The notes under the pieces: model-generated
Seen by the model: the letters and a program-made list of their open reading frames with translations, nothing else
The model's database searches: none
What the model was told of the DNA's origin: nothing
NCBI GenBank assembly: GCA_027574665.1
Contig: CM050650.1
Coordinates: 53,551,304 to 53,615,303, forward strand
Reading direction: 5' to 3'
Source of the DNA: Rhynochetos jubatus
Lineage: Eukaryota > Chordata > Aves > Eurypygiformes > Rhynochetidae
DNA length: 64,000 nucleotides
Translations under genes and position numbers: made by a program
Shown here: positions 22,426 to 34,200 of the stretch, one piece after another
Numbering within the stretch: the first letter of the stretch is position 1
Layout of the letters: every line of letters starts with the position of its first letter

Positions 22426-25005
22426 AAAAAGGGCAACGTGGAAGAAGGGTTCTCACTAGGACAGTGCAGTGCTGTACGTAGGCTACGGATGTCTTGCAGT
22501 AAAACAAAGAGAAAAACAGCCAGCAACTCCCAGGCTGTACTTAACATTCTCAACTATACATATAATGTATTAATAAGAGATGTATGTTTATTTTGATTGC
22601 TTGCTATCGACAGGAGCTACTGGTAAATGTTACCTCATTTCTGACTGCTACTGGCTTTCTAAAAAAAAAATAATTTATACCCACATCAATAAAATATCCA
22701 TAAATCCTTCTGAAGTCTTTATTAATATTTTCCTATCCTTTTCAGGGTACCTTAATAAAGAAACTTTCAGTCCGACACCAGAAAGCACAAAAAAATTCAG
22801 TATAGATTACTATTCACATGAATGTAATGTGCCTTCCTCTCTGCAAATTCTCTTCTTAAACAGAATTTTCTAGTTGCGTATTTTACTCATTCCCAGATTC
22901 TTTTAATCCATCTAATGCACAGACTTTAAATTTCTTCACACATCAGTTCTGCTGAAGTAATGGAAATGAGAGCATGTTAACATATCACATCCTACTGCTG
23001 ATACATTACAGTTACTTGCAGTGATACATAGAATTTTCCCAGAGGAAAGAGCAAGATGGGTAGCTGTGCTTTCTGTACAGCGCATCAAAATCTCTTTTCC
23101 TGAAAAGTAACGTTCTTATAATATATACCATTTGGCTGAGAATCTATATGTTGGATGGCAGTCCATTGCCTGGTAGCAGTATTATTCTTGTAATCTACCC
23201 TCTTAGTATTTATTTTTCACTTTCCAAAAAATATTTTTGTCTTAAAATTGACTTGAGCAATTTTATTTCATGTGTTTTACTGTGGGTTTATAAACTAGCA
23301 TAAATACAGTTTTGAGGGAGCTGCTTTGTTTTTCTTTTCCTTTTATTTTAAATCTTCAATTCTGTGAAATATAGCCGCCTTGGGGATTCCTTTGAAAAAC
23401 CTGATAATGAATGTAAGATGTGAGTGACTGGTGTGTGATTGTGTTGATGTTTTCCCTTCTCTTGAGCCCAGTTTGAAATTCAGCTCTGCACAGCAGGGAT
23501 TGTCCTCAGCCACATATGACTATTTTGAGGATTGTGTGCTCGAGTAGCTGTGCAGGCTTTGGGCAACTGGCAGCAGTTTGTCATGGCTGCCTTTAGGCTA
23601 GTATACCTTGGGGATTTTAATCTCTGTCCCTCTCTGTCAATCAAGTCTGTTTCACTTTTTAATGTAGTATTATACGTTTTCAAACAAATGGTGTTCATTC
23701 TACAGTAGGTGCAAAAATACCAAAAGGCAAAATGCGTAATGTAGGGGGTTTACCTATTTTCCCCCACCTGTGTCTCTGAAAATTATTTGCTCTGTGATAT
23801 AACTGTCCATATTTAAATCAAGCTCGCTTGCCTATTTTCTCATTGCTTTATTCTGATTGAGTACTTTGATGCTGTGAATCCTGGCTGCATTTAATTCATT
23901 ATAATCATGTGAAACTAAACCCCGAATGGCTTCCAAATGAGTATTATTTAATTTTCTTTGGCATTCACACAACAGCTTCTTTGCCAGCTGAGTAGTCAGT
24001 ATAGACACGTTTTTCACTTGTGTGACATGGACAGATTTTAGAGCTGTTCTCTTTTACACTTCCAAAGTACTGAATATGCTGTTCTGAATAATAAAATTAT
24101 AAATATCATTTATATTGTTCCTTCCTTTTAGTCCCAATCTGAAAAGTAAAGAATAAATGGTATTAGCAGATTTTCAGTGCTGTGCAAGAGGAAAGGGGAG
24201 TTTCCATACTGAATAGCGAGTTACTGTGCAACTAATCAGACATATGGAATGTCCAGGAAGAATAATTTGATGTTTATTGGAGGCAAATATTAAAATACTA
24301 TTATAGGATATAATAGGAAAAAAGAAAAAAACCATTTGTATGGTTTTATGTGTATAGCTGTGCTAGTCAACCGCAAAATCTCACATTGTAATGTTGATAG
24401 GACTTCCAACACTCCAAGTGAATTCGTTTTGATTTTTAGGCTTCTTATTGTCCCTTGTCCCTTTTCCCTTCTTGGGCAAGTCAGTGAATGTGGTTCACAC
24501 TCTGCATACGTAACTCCTACAAAAATGTTGGAATTTTGATTTCAACAAGTTAGTTGTAGAAAACAAGTTAGAAACAAGTTGTGCTCACATAGAAGTTATT
24601 TCAGGAGGAGGCTGAGGTGTCATTTTTTACTGCTTGATGTGGTAGGGGAATCAGTGTGGCTTTCACAGGCTTTTTTGATTGTTGAAATAATACAATTCTT
24701 TGCATGTCGGAAAGGAGCAGGCAGCCAAGAAGTCAGAGGTTGCTCACAGTGAGCTGACGGAGGTGCCCTGCTAACTGTGCTGTGCTAGAAGCAAACCAAC
24801 AAAACACAACCTCTGTTGGCTTCTCCAGTGGAAATGGGCACAGAGTACAATCTGTGGGGCTTTGCAGTGTTATGTTTTTGAAAAGGAAAGGCAATGTAGC
24901 TCCTATGCTGTGCCCCTCCATGAAGCTTCCATACTTGGATTTTGGGCCCCTATTTATTTATTTATTTTAATTTTTGAGGTTTGTTACCCTATTGTAGACA
25001 GATGA
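22426..25005. other. Gene-free AT-rich sequence
   Basis: No recognisable gene or repeat. Three AACAAGTT words fall within 38 bases at 24544-24581. Confidence 0.45.
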
Positions 25006-25053
25006 GGGTTTGGGTTGTGGGTATTTTTTGGTTGGTTGGTTTTGATGGGGTTT
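25006..25053 (+). repeat. G/T-rich low-complexity tract
   Basis: G-runs separated by T-rich loops (GGGTTTGGGTTGTGGG) continue into GGTTGGTTGG and GGGG. Three G-runs are close together and the fourth is about 25 bases away, so quadruplex potential is weak. Confidence 0.7.
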
Positions 25054-28000
25054 AATTTTAATTTTTTTTAATTAAATGCACAATCATCCGCTCAGGGATT
25101 TCCCTCCCCTACAGCAGATTATATGATGAGATTCTATGTTTTCATGACATGACAATAGGGCTAATGCCAGGTTGCCTGTTTCTTCCCTTCCTGTTGAGGC
25201 TGGGAATGGCCATGTCCCTAAATCTATTGCTTAAAAGAGGGGAAATGGGAAAAACTTTTCTTAATGGAATCTATATGGGACCAAATACTTGTCAGAGACT
25301 TTGTTCAGAGGATAGATGTCATCCTTTAATGATGATTAACATGGGTCCTCTGGTCACCATAGCACATGTACTTCTATGAGAGAATGTCTTCCCTTCTGCT
25401 CACATAGTGTGGTCTTCTAATAGTGCCTGAATACATCAGAACTGCAGACTGCGCTGCGTGTATTTGGGTGGTATGAACATCAGTCCAAAGCAAGAATCAA
25501 ATAGGAATCCAAAGAATCAAAAAATGAAGCGGCGTTCAGTCCTGATAGATGAACAGGAAAAAGGGAAATGGAGGAAAGGTTTAAATCTCATGAGATGTTG
25601 GAGGCAACTCTTGCAACCCATTTCAATAGGACAGTAGGGAGGTACGTTAAATACACCCTTTTTGTGTTCTGTAAGTCTGATCACATATTTGATTTTTTTG
25701 GAACCCTTGGTTCTGCTTGCCAGCCTGAGACCTGAATTTCCTGAGGAATGTGCTTAAATGTGTCTACATTTCCTGTAGTCATACATTTTTGGAAGCCTTT
25801 TTTCCCTTGTAATGTCCATGCCGTTGTTGCTCTGTTACCTGCTCAGTCACCTAAACACTGTGCATTCTGCAAAACTTTGACCCGGTATTCATCAGGTTGT
25901 CAGACTCCCACGATACAATTACAGAATGCATGAGGGAGGCTTAAAAATGATTTGGTCCCCTAGTTTTTAACAGTTTTACATGTGATTAACTACAAACTGT
26001 CTCAAAATGCTGCTGTAAGCACCATCTTTATATTCCAGCAGAGATGTGCTCTCAGGAGAACAATGAGTCGTTTATGGTATTTGGGTGGGAGGGAGATTAG
26101 AAAGTGTGAAATAATTTCTTACTCATAAACTCCCAGTAAATTATCTCTTCATTTTGTAATAAAGCATTTAGTTTCAATAAAGATATACATTAGTGGATTG
26201 CTAGAAAATGGCACTATATTTCTAGTCTTTACTGAAGGATAACAGTGAAATAATCAGATGGTTTTGCAAATTGTTTCTCACAAATCTTTGGATCTTTATT
26301 TGGGAATTCTAGTACTGAGCCCTTTCATTTATATTCCCAACTCATCATCTCACTTTCATTAATTTAGAACCTCAAATTACTAAATTGTGAAGTCTGCTTT
26401 AGTTTTCATTTCAATTTCAGAATGCTAAACAACAGTGATATATTATACTCAGATGGAAGTGCCATTTTTGTTCTGAAAATAGAAGATGTACAGCCCAAGA
26501 CCCAGATTTTGCTCTGCTTCAAAAGAATAGACAGCCCCATAGAAAGACAGAGTTCCACTCAACCCTGGCCACCTGCTTCCTGTATGCTCTTGTATTGTCT
26601 TACACAGAAGGATACTGTCGCAGCCTGTGACCATGTCATTTTTGTAATGTTCTAGGTGATGGCCCTTCTTCATAGCCTACCTGGTCTTTGGCATGCTTTG
26701 CTTAAGAGCTCCATAGCCTGGATTAATTTTACGTGTGGAAGAATAATGGAAGAGTGACGGATGTTATGGAAGTATTAAAGACCTCTTCCTATCTCTGAAA
26801 TGTCACCTTTCCTATGTACAGCTGCATGCAGGCGAGACGATTTGGGCACAGGGATGTTAGGAGAACGCACAAGCTTCTCCTGCAACTCAAATGGTTGGCT
26901 TTTTTCTGGTTCTCTTTCTGGAGCAGAACAGCTCACTTTGAGCTGGATCATCAGGCTGCAGCATCACATTTGCTTAAAACTTGCCTTGTGGGTTTGAAAT
27001 TCTTCGGGCTTAACCCTGGGAATGGAGGTAGAATTATCTTTACAGATGACATCATCGACACAAGGTAAAGAGTCTGACGACCATGTCTTTAGGCACGGGG
27101 GTGATTCTAACTAAATTCCTGTATGTGTGTCATGCTTATTTTATGAATCTTAATCATAAACTCTTACTTTGGAAAACAAGCCTGCAACACATCCATTAAC
27201 AATTGGTTAGGGTTCTTCAGTATCTGTAAAACCCACTTTAAATATAGCTCCATACAGTTGGATAATGTCTAATAGATAAACGGAGGTACAGGTGATATTC
27301 CAAATGAATAATGAGTCTTCTTCATTCATTGTTCTTATTTGTTTACTTTCTCTATTTTTAAGGGAAGAATTGCTATATTTACTGGTATTATCACTGTTTA
27401 ATTCTAATCTAAAAAATATACACAGTCCATTCTTATGATTTCTAACTCTGCACTTAAGCAAAATGGTAGTAAGTTTAGCTTTCTCGATGCCTAGTCTTTG
27501 GCTTCAGATTTTTTCTTCTTCTCTGGTTTATTCAGGTTCCTGGTGTTTTCATTTAACATCCAGGAATCAACAGCCTAAACTAATGGACCTGTGTGTGTCT
27601 CTTCTGACAGCTCTATCGGTACCCAGTCAGCTGAGGATTCTTTCACCAGTGACTCTCTCCACCATTTTTTGAGGAGTGTGCAGTATCTGGCCAATCTGTG
27701 GATATCCTTTTAAATTGGGAACATTAGATGGACAGAATAGATTTGAAAAAACACATGCTTTTCTAAGGGAAAGTCAGACATTTTTTTTTTTTCTCTTCTA
27801 TTTATGAATTTCAAAGTATATGGCCAGACTTCAAATAGCTGATCAGCTTGCTTGATAGGAAGAACTTGCATAAAATTACAGTCATGTTTCTACACTTGCT
27901 TCTTTCAGTGCAATAGAAAATGAGAGATTCAATATGTGGATGGCATACTCAAAGCAATAGCTTCAGGAAATGGTAACAACTGAGCACTGTTGCATTTATC

Positions 28001-28173
28001 AGCCTTAGAAAGAAAGGTAATACGATAATCAAGATGCTGTGGGCTTGCATAAGTATCGTAGCCATGTGGATGGATACAAACCAGCCCAATCTTGTTTCCT
28101 TCTCCCAACAACCTTGACAGCTCATGCTGCCTACTTTTACTTATTAGTGCCTCGGTTTGTAAGTCACAGAACT
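25054..28173. other. Gene-free sequence
   Basis: Only short open frames without motifs. Two neighbouring plus-strand frames near 26.8-27.07 kb overlap out of phase and are taken as chance. Confidence 0.45.
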
Positions 28174-28218
28174 GAAAAAAATACCCAAACCAAACAAAAA
28201 CCCACCCAAACCCACAAA
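28174..28218 (+). repeat. A/C-rich low-complexity tract
   Basis: About 45 bases of A and C with AAACC/CCAAA words, the third A/C-rich member of the tract class in this window. Confidence 0.75.
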
Positions 28219-28264
28219 TGTTATATTCAAGTACAAAGAACTGGAAACTATGTTGCTATATTAT

Positions 28265-28286
28265 CTTTCCATGCTTACATGGAAAG
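28265..28286. repeat. Perfect inverted repeat, 9 bp arms
   Basis: CTTTCCATG and CATGGAAAG flank the four-base loop CTTA. The arms match perfectly. It is too short for a microRNA precursor. Confidence 0.85.
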
Positions 28287-28389
28287 CATTTCTCTGTGAA
28301 ATTACGTAGTTCTTTTTTTATTATTTTTAAATAAAGTATCGTACCAATTATGAGGTCTTCTATTCAGTTGTTTTCTTCATTCGTAATGC

Positions 28390-28424
28390 AATACATATTT
28401 ATGAACTTGTAATACATATTTATG
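28390..28424 (+). repeat. Duplicated 14-mer, 21 bp period
   Basis: AATACATATTTATG occurs at 28390-28403 and 28411-28424 without mismatch. This could be a local slippage duplication or paired binding sites. Confidence 0.85.
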
Positions 28425-28649
28425 TATCGCTTCTAAGACAGCAAGGATTCCATAGCTTGTATAGAAAATGGTTCACAAGGCTCTAATATGTAATTTTCAG
28501 AGCTCACAGAGAAATAAGTGTCTATAACCTTCTTTGAATACAACCTTAGCAGATTTCACTGTTTAATTAAAAAACACTTTAAAACATGCCTGTATAGCTA
28601 CTACGGCTATGCTTTTGAAATATGGCAGGAATTCAATTGCCCTGTAGTA

Positions 28650-28692
28650 GTGGTTGGTTGGCGTGGGGGTTTTTTGTTGTTGTTTGGTTTTT
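28650..28692 (+). repeat. G/T-rich low-complexity tract
   Basis: TGGTTGGTTGGCGTGGGGG leads into a T-rich (TTG)n stretch and then a C6 run. It lies only about 430 bases from the A/C-rich tract at 28174, in inverse orientation. Confidence 0.7.
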
Positions 28693-31233
28693 TCCCCCCT
28701 GCCTCCCCAAAGCAGAATGAATGGAGAGGAGCGAAATGATGTAGGTAATGCGTAGCATTCCCACTCACAACATGTAGTACCATCTATTGTGTCTGGGAGG
28801 AAGCCTGTGGACCAAACATTGCTTTAGCTATTTTGGGGTATGAAGCTGTCCTCTGGTAGCTGGGGAAGGAGCTGATGTGAGTTACAGAACATTCTCTGTG
28901 CATTTTAATACATCTAGGTGACAGAAAGTTGACTTTTGCTTATTTCTTCTGCTGGACTGAGTCTACTCTGCTGTACTTAATTCACCCAGCAATAGATACA
29001 GCTGCTGATTTTTGTGATCCCAACTAAACAGAAGTAAGCTTGTCAATTGGAACCAATCACTTTTGATACGTCTTTGTGGCTGCTTTGTTAAAATTAACAT
29101 ATTTTAGGAAGAGTTGGAGAAATATGACTGGAGAATGAAATATGCAAGTCTGTAGGAAGGTGCTACAGGAAGGAGTTTTCTGCTTTTTAAAAGCAGAAAG
29201 CAATGTGAAGGAGTAATTTTCTAGATTTACAATCTTCTGCCTCCATAGCATAATATTACTGATCACAGTAACTTCCATGTTTCACTTCCAGAAGGAAAAC
29301 ACTAGGGTTGTCTGATTCCACATGACGTCCATAGCATGATCATGTCTGCCTCAGGGCGTGGTTCAGCGCCCAGCAGCGATTCTCCCACATTCATAGGAGT
29401 TAATCAAAAATTTGGATTACTGTGGGTCTTAGTTGCACAGAATGCGCATCTTCCATCAAATGGATTGAAGCTCACATAGCGCTTTAAAACTAGCTTTTCC
29501 TCTGGGAAGATGGGGAATATATTGCATATGTAACTTGAGGGAACTGGGCACTTGTGTTTGTGCTGAAGTGCATGCTGAATGAACAGAGAAAGTGAGAAAG
29601 ATGAAAGTCTATTTCTTCACCTCTGCTCATCTCTAAATTATGAGTCTTGTGTTGTCCCAGCTTCATGTTGGGACAAGTCTAGACCACACAGTAATTCTTC
29701 CTACTCCTGTACCCTTTCTATTCATCTTTTCCCTGCACCCACACATGCTCAGGACAGGCGCCCTGCAGTTCAGACACAGTCTGTGACTAACAAGCCTTAG
29801 TGCTGATGGAAATCTCCAGCTGCCTTGTTCCTGCAGCACTAAAGGAGCCAGCCATAGGATTAAAAGGCAACTTTTGTTATGTATAGAGAGATTCTTATAT
29901 TCTGAAACCCTGTATACCTGTTGAATTTTGAAAATTTTACCTTTTAAGCTCTGTTTTTGTGATTTTTCTATATTCTTATTATTTTAATGAGAAGTGCTTA
30001 TATTAGTTTTGTGGAGGCTTTGCTATGCTACTGCAAAAATGTTCCAAGTGCAAAGAGAAAGTATTTAAAAGAGATCTGAAATTTACAGGTGCTCCAAATC
30101 CTTTTGGTAAAATAATTTCTGTTCAGCTTTATCAGGGTCCAAACTAGTGGGTTTGCATGATCTTCCAGCTTTGAATATTCTTAGCAGTATTAGTAAGTTA
30201 CAATTTTGGAAGCTGCTGGTATCTTACACTGTTTCAGTAAAAGTCACACTTTGCTTTTTTAGTTTGGGAGGATAGCTGAAGATATCGTTTCAGTTTTTGC
30301 CTTTGTGTTTTGCAGAGTCCTCATTGTCTAGAACTCAGCAAGGACCTTCATGCCGAGGGGAAGAAGAAAGGATTTTTCTAATGAAAATTCCAGAGAACCA
30401 CAGTCACTGTACTTTGTTCAGAGGATGTAAGCAGAGATAGTACTTCTTCCCCAGGTTCACAGCCTGTCTTATGTGGCTGATGACTGTAGACAAAAGTAAG
30501 AAACCACAAAACAAACTAAAACTACATAATTTAATATCCTTGACTGTAACAGTACCAATTTGATGGATCTGCAAATAGAATTTCGTGTCTCAGGGCTTGG
30601 CATGCAGTCTGGGAGCATAATGCATAATATTAAACCATGGCTGTTAAACGGTGTAAGGTAAACTAAGCTTTGATTCTCAGCAGCATTTCAGGTATCGTCA
30701 TCCAGTCAGAGACCTGAGGGCTATCTTGAAGTGAGCATGTATCCCTGCCAGTCAGCAAGGGATTTCATAGCAAGGCTGAGGCATTAAAAAGAAATACAGA
30801 TGGCAGATACTGTTTGTTTCCTTAACATTTTCAGGTGGAAAAAATACTGTTAATGTTTCAAATGGATCTGGACACAATCTTGGTAGGTGTTTAGGTTATT
30901 TTATTTCTTACAGACTGTAGTAATGGAATTTCTGCTCTTTGTCTTTTCCTTTCCCTTTCTTAACTGAATCTGTTGCATGTAGCAAGAATGAAAAGTTTTA
31001 TAGTTCTGAAAATGTACAATGTGTTTAAGGCGCAAGTGCACACCTGGTAACCGACTGATACAATCCTCTGTCAAGAATGATACTCTTTGGTTGCCACTGT
31101 GTTTTCTTAAGGCTTTGTGACTCTCATAGTTTCAGTGCTACATGGAACTCATTTCAATTTTCAACAATTCACCCTAGAGGTAATTCAGCAAGGTTAGGCC
31201 TAATAGCTGTAATATTATATGCTTTCTCACCCT
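28693..31233. other. Gene-free sequence
   Basis: No gene or repeat family recognised. The only structured element is the perfect palindrome at 29177-29199. Confidence 0.45.
29177..29199. repeat. Near-perfect palindrome, 11 bp arms
   Basis: TTTCTGCTTTT and AAAAGCAGAAA are separated by one T. The arms are exact reverse complements, and the structure would extrude as a cruciform rather than a hairpin with a loop. Confidence 0.9.
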
Positions 31234-31252
31234 CCCCCCCCCCCCCCCCCCC
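31234..31252 (+). repeat. Poly-C run of 19
   Basis: Nineteen consecutive C follow CCT within an otherwise AT-rich stretch. Long C homopolymers are rare in vertebrate DNA. The complementary strand could form a G-quadruplex and this strand an i-motif. Length is likely polymorphic and prone to sequencing error. Confidence 0.9.
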
Positions 31253-34200
31253 ATTTATATTCACTAAAGTTACGCGTATTTTTGCTTAGTGTGTTCTGTT
31301 CATGTGTTTGGATGAGGATCCTGTGACCTAATCATTTGTGGTGTACACATCCACGTGTGAATTCAGCTACCTTTGCAGTTCATAGAAGTGGCACTTGGGG
31401 AAAATGATTCACACATCCATCCTCTGACAGATGCCTAGAGCTGGTCAGGTGAATCACAGCCCAGAAATGCCCTTCTCTCATGGTGCGTCTAGGCAGCTAG
31501 CCAAGATGTGGATGTCTGCGTTGCAGAAGTCCGAAGCTGTGTCCTTAAAATAAAATGTCATCACTTTCATTTCCAGAGCAATTCAAGCTATGGCATTCTA
31601 ACACTATTAGGCTATTTAGGTGACTGCCCAAAAAAGTTTGCTTTCAGAGTCTGAACTTTAAGAAAATAATTTAAAATGATAGTTAAGTAAGATGAGTAGG
31701 CGAGAGTGCATTTTATTAAAATTAAATATTGCAATTTTATTTATTTTTTTATTTCTGTGAGAAAAGTAGGACTTGTACCTTATATATAATATGCAAAATA
31801 CTTTTTGTATTTGCATATGTATGGAATATGTTGTAGGCACATAGAAACTTCTGTTCAGTGACTGTAAAGGCAGATGCTCCCTCTAGTGCCTAAGACTATT
31901 TTCTTGTAATGGCAATAGCTTTTTGGGGCTTTCTGCCATGTTTTACTATCCAGTTGCTTGAGTTCCCCAGGTATCAGTCACAAAATGAGTAATATGAGAT
32001 GTGGATAAAAACTTTTAGTTTTAGATGCCTCTGCATCTTTCCCTTTTGTGTTTTGCAGAGGGAGTCAGATAATGCATTATGATAAAACATATGGGAAAGT
32101 TAATCTAAATATATTCTTTTAATTAAATGTAAAGGGTTTTTTTTATAGTCTATCCAATCAATAAACTGCTCCTTCAAATTAAATGTCATCTGGGAAAGCC
32201 GTGGTATTTGTGTTTCTGAACCTATGGAGGGTTCACAGTGTACACAGGACATGAGGGACTCAGAGTGCCTGGACACTCATCTCAAATTCATGTCATTCAT
32301 TGTTCCCTTTTTGATATTTTCATTCGCTGATGTTTTTAATATGGCTATTGACGGTAGCAGACTAAAGTTATATGTTGTGTTCTAAACCGGTGTATAACAT
32401 CACTGTGTAGTAAGAAGAAATGACTGAACTAACTAGACAGCCATTTATGCTGCTTAGTAAGAGGGTGTAAGTTATGAGCATCTATGCTAACATCTGGGAA
32501 AATGGAGTATATTTGTGTGCCATCTGAGATGCCTGAGGATGCATATCCTCCTTGTTTGTTAGGCTGTGGCTGCATTCATCCCAGCACACAGTTCTTTCTG
32601 AAGGCAGACTTTTGACGCTGTGTGTGTTCTAAAGATTTTAAATGTTGGTTTTTTAAATGTGCATTTTACAGTTTTTTGTCTATCTGTAAGTCATGCTTAA
32701 AAATAAATTCTGTTAGAAATAGCATGCGTAGAGGAAAAAAGTCTGAATCAATGCATATTCCTAGCAACATTGCACGATAAATTGTAAAATCTGAGGTTAT
32801 GAATAGTTCTGCAGTAACGCATTGCCTGCACCATTATCAAGCTCTGATGTGACAGCAGAGGGTTTTAAGGGGGTTTGAGGGAAGCGAATACATAGGGGTT
32901 TCTGAAGAAATTTCTCCCAAGTATGATGGTGAGTGAATATTCTTGTGTTTTGTATTCATCCTGACTAAAAGCTCTCCAAAATGGTAAGATTTTAGTTTGA
33001 GGGGTTTTCTGTCATTTCTGTAGGTAGTCTGTGCGTCCCTTCTCACCCCTTTTCCTTCCCCCAACCCTTCTCCCCGCAACAAAAACAGATGGAAAATTTA
33101 CTGTAAAGGCTCTGTGGACATCAGCATTCAAACCCAAGAAAAATGTATACGAGTAAAATGCATGTTCTACTTAGGTGCACTGGGAATATCAGAAATACTT
33201 TTCATTCTGTATCTTGCATTTGTATAGCTGAATGGAAGAGTGATTTGAAATAGCGGCCAGCAGCAGCCTCTCTTCTTTCCTGGATCCTTGAATCTCTCTC
33301 TTTCCCAGGGGGATGGAGTGAGGAAGTGTCCACGTTCTTTAGCAATCTTTCTTGTCAGCATGTACCAATACATAGTGTAAGAAAAAGTAACTGAAAGTAA
33401 TCAACTATGCTTGATTACGTTTTAAAGTAGTCTGAAACCAGGGCTGAGTGGGGAAAAAAAATTTTTAAAAATCTAGTAACTTGTTACTATTGTAACTGAT
33501 TGTCTGTTAAAAGTTACTTTGTCAGCATTGCCATTGGCAAAGCCATTTGCCTGCTGTAGAGATTCCTTTTCTCCTTGTGGTGGCATTTTGTCAGCATTAG
33601 TAGGTATGACAATAAGCAGAAAAATCATGTCGTTTAAGAGCTGGACTCAAACACAGATAACCCCTCCATGAGAAGGACACATCTTAGATTACCTCTCTTA
33701 AAATCTGAGAAGATATGTTTACATCCTATTTGATGTCTCCATATGCCTTTAGCCACTTGGAAGTTTAAATGCTTGGCACTTACTTTTTTTGTTTCCAGCT
33801 GTGAATTGTAGATTTCGTTCAGTAAAACGTTCCACTTACCTGCTTCAAAATTACTAGGTAGGCTAAACCCGTAGCCAACAGTATACATTTTATTGTGGGG
33901 TTTTTTTGGTGGCCAGTGACCTTCTCAAAAGGGCATGTCTTTCCTAGGAGAGGAACTTGGTGCCTAACTTTTTATCGTTTAAGGATTACCTTTGCTGAAT
34001 TTCTCTCAAAAGAAGTGCTGCTTCTAGGTAATTGCAGTATAATGTCGGTAGAGACAAACATGCTTCAGCAGTCATACTCAGGAATTTTAAAGATCGGGTA
34101 GTATGTCAATATCCGGAAACACAGTATGGAAGTGGTCACTCAGAAGGATGCCGTTTGCATGCGAATATCACATTTCTTTGAGGAAATCGGAAGGAATTTA

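Noticed and set aside
28265-28286. MicroRNA precursor
   Set aside because: Arms of 9 bp are far too short for a Drosha substrate and pairing does not extend outward.
33634-33888. 84-codon minus-strand frame ending in acidic and aromatic residues
   Set aside because: No motif, no splice context and ordinary AT-rich codon content.
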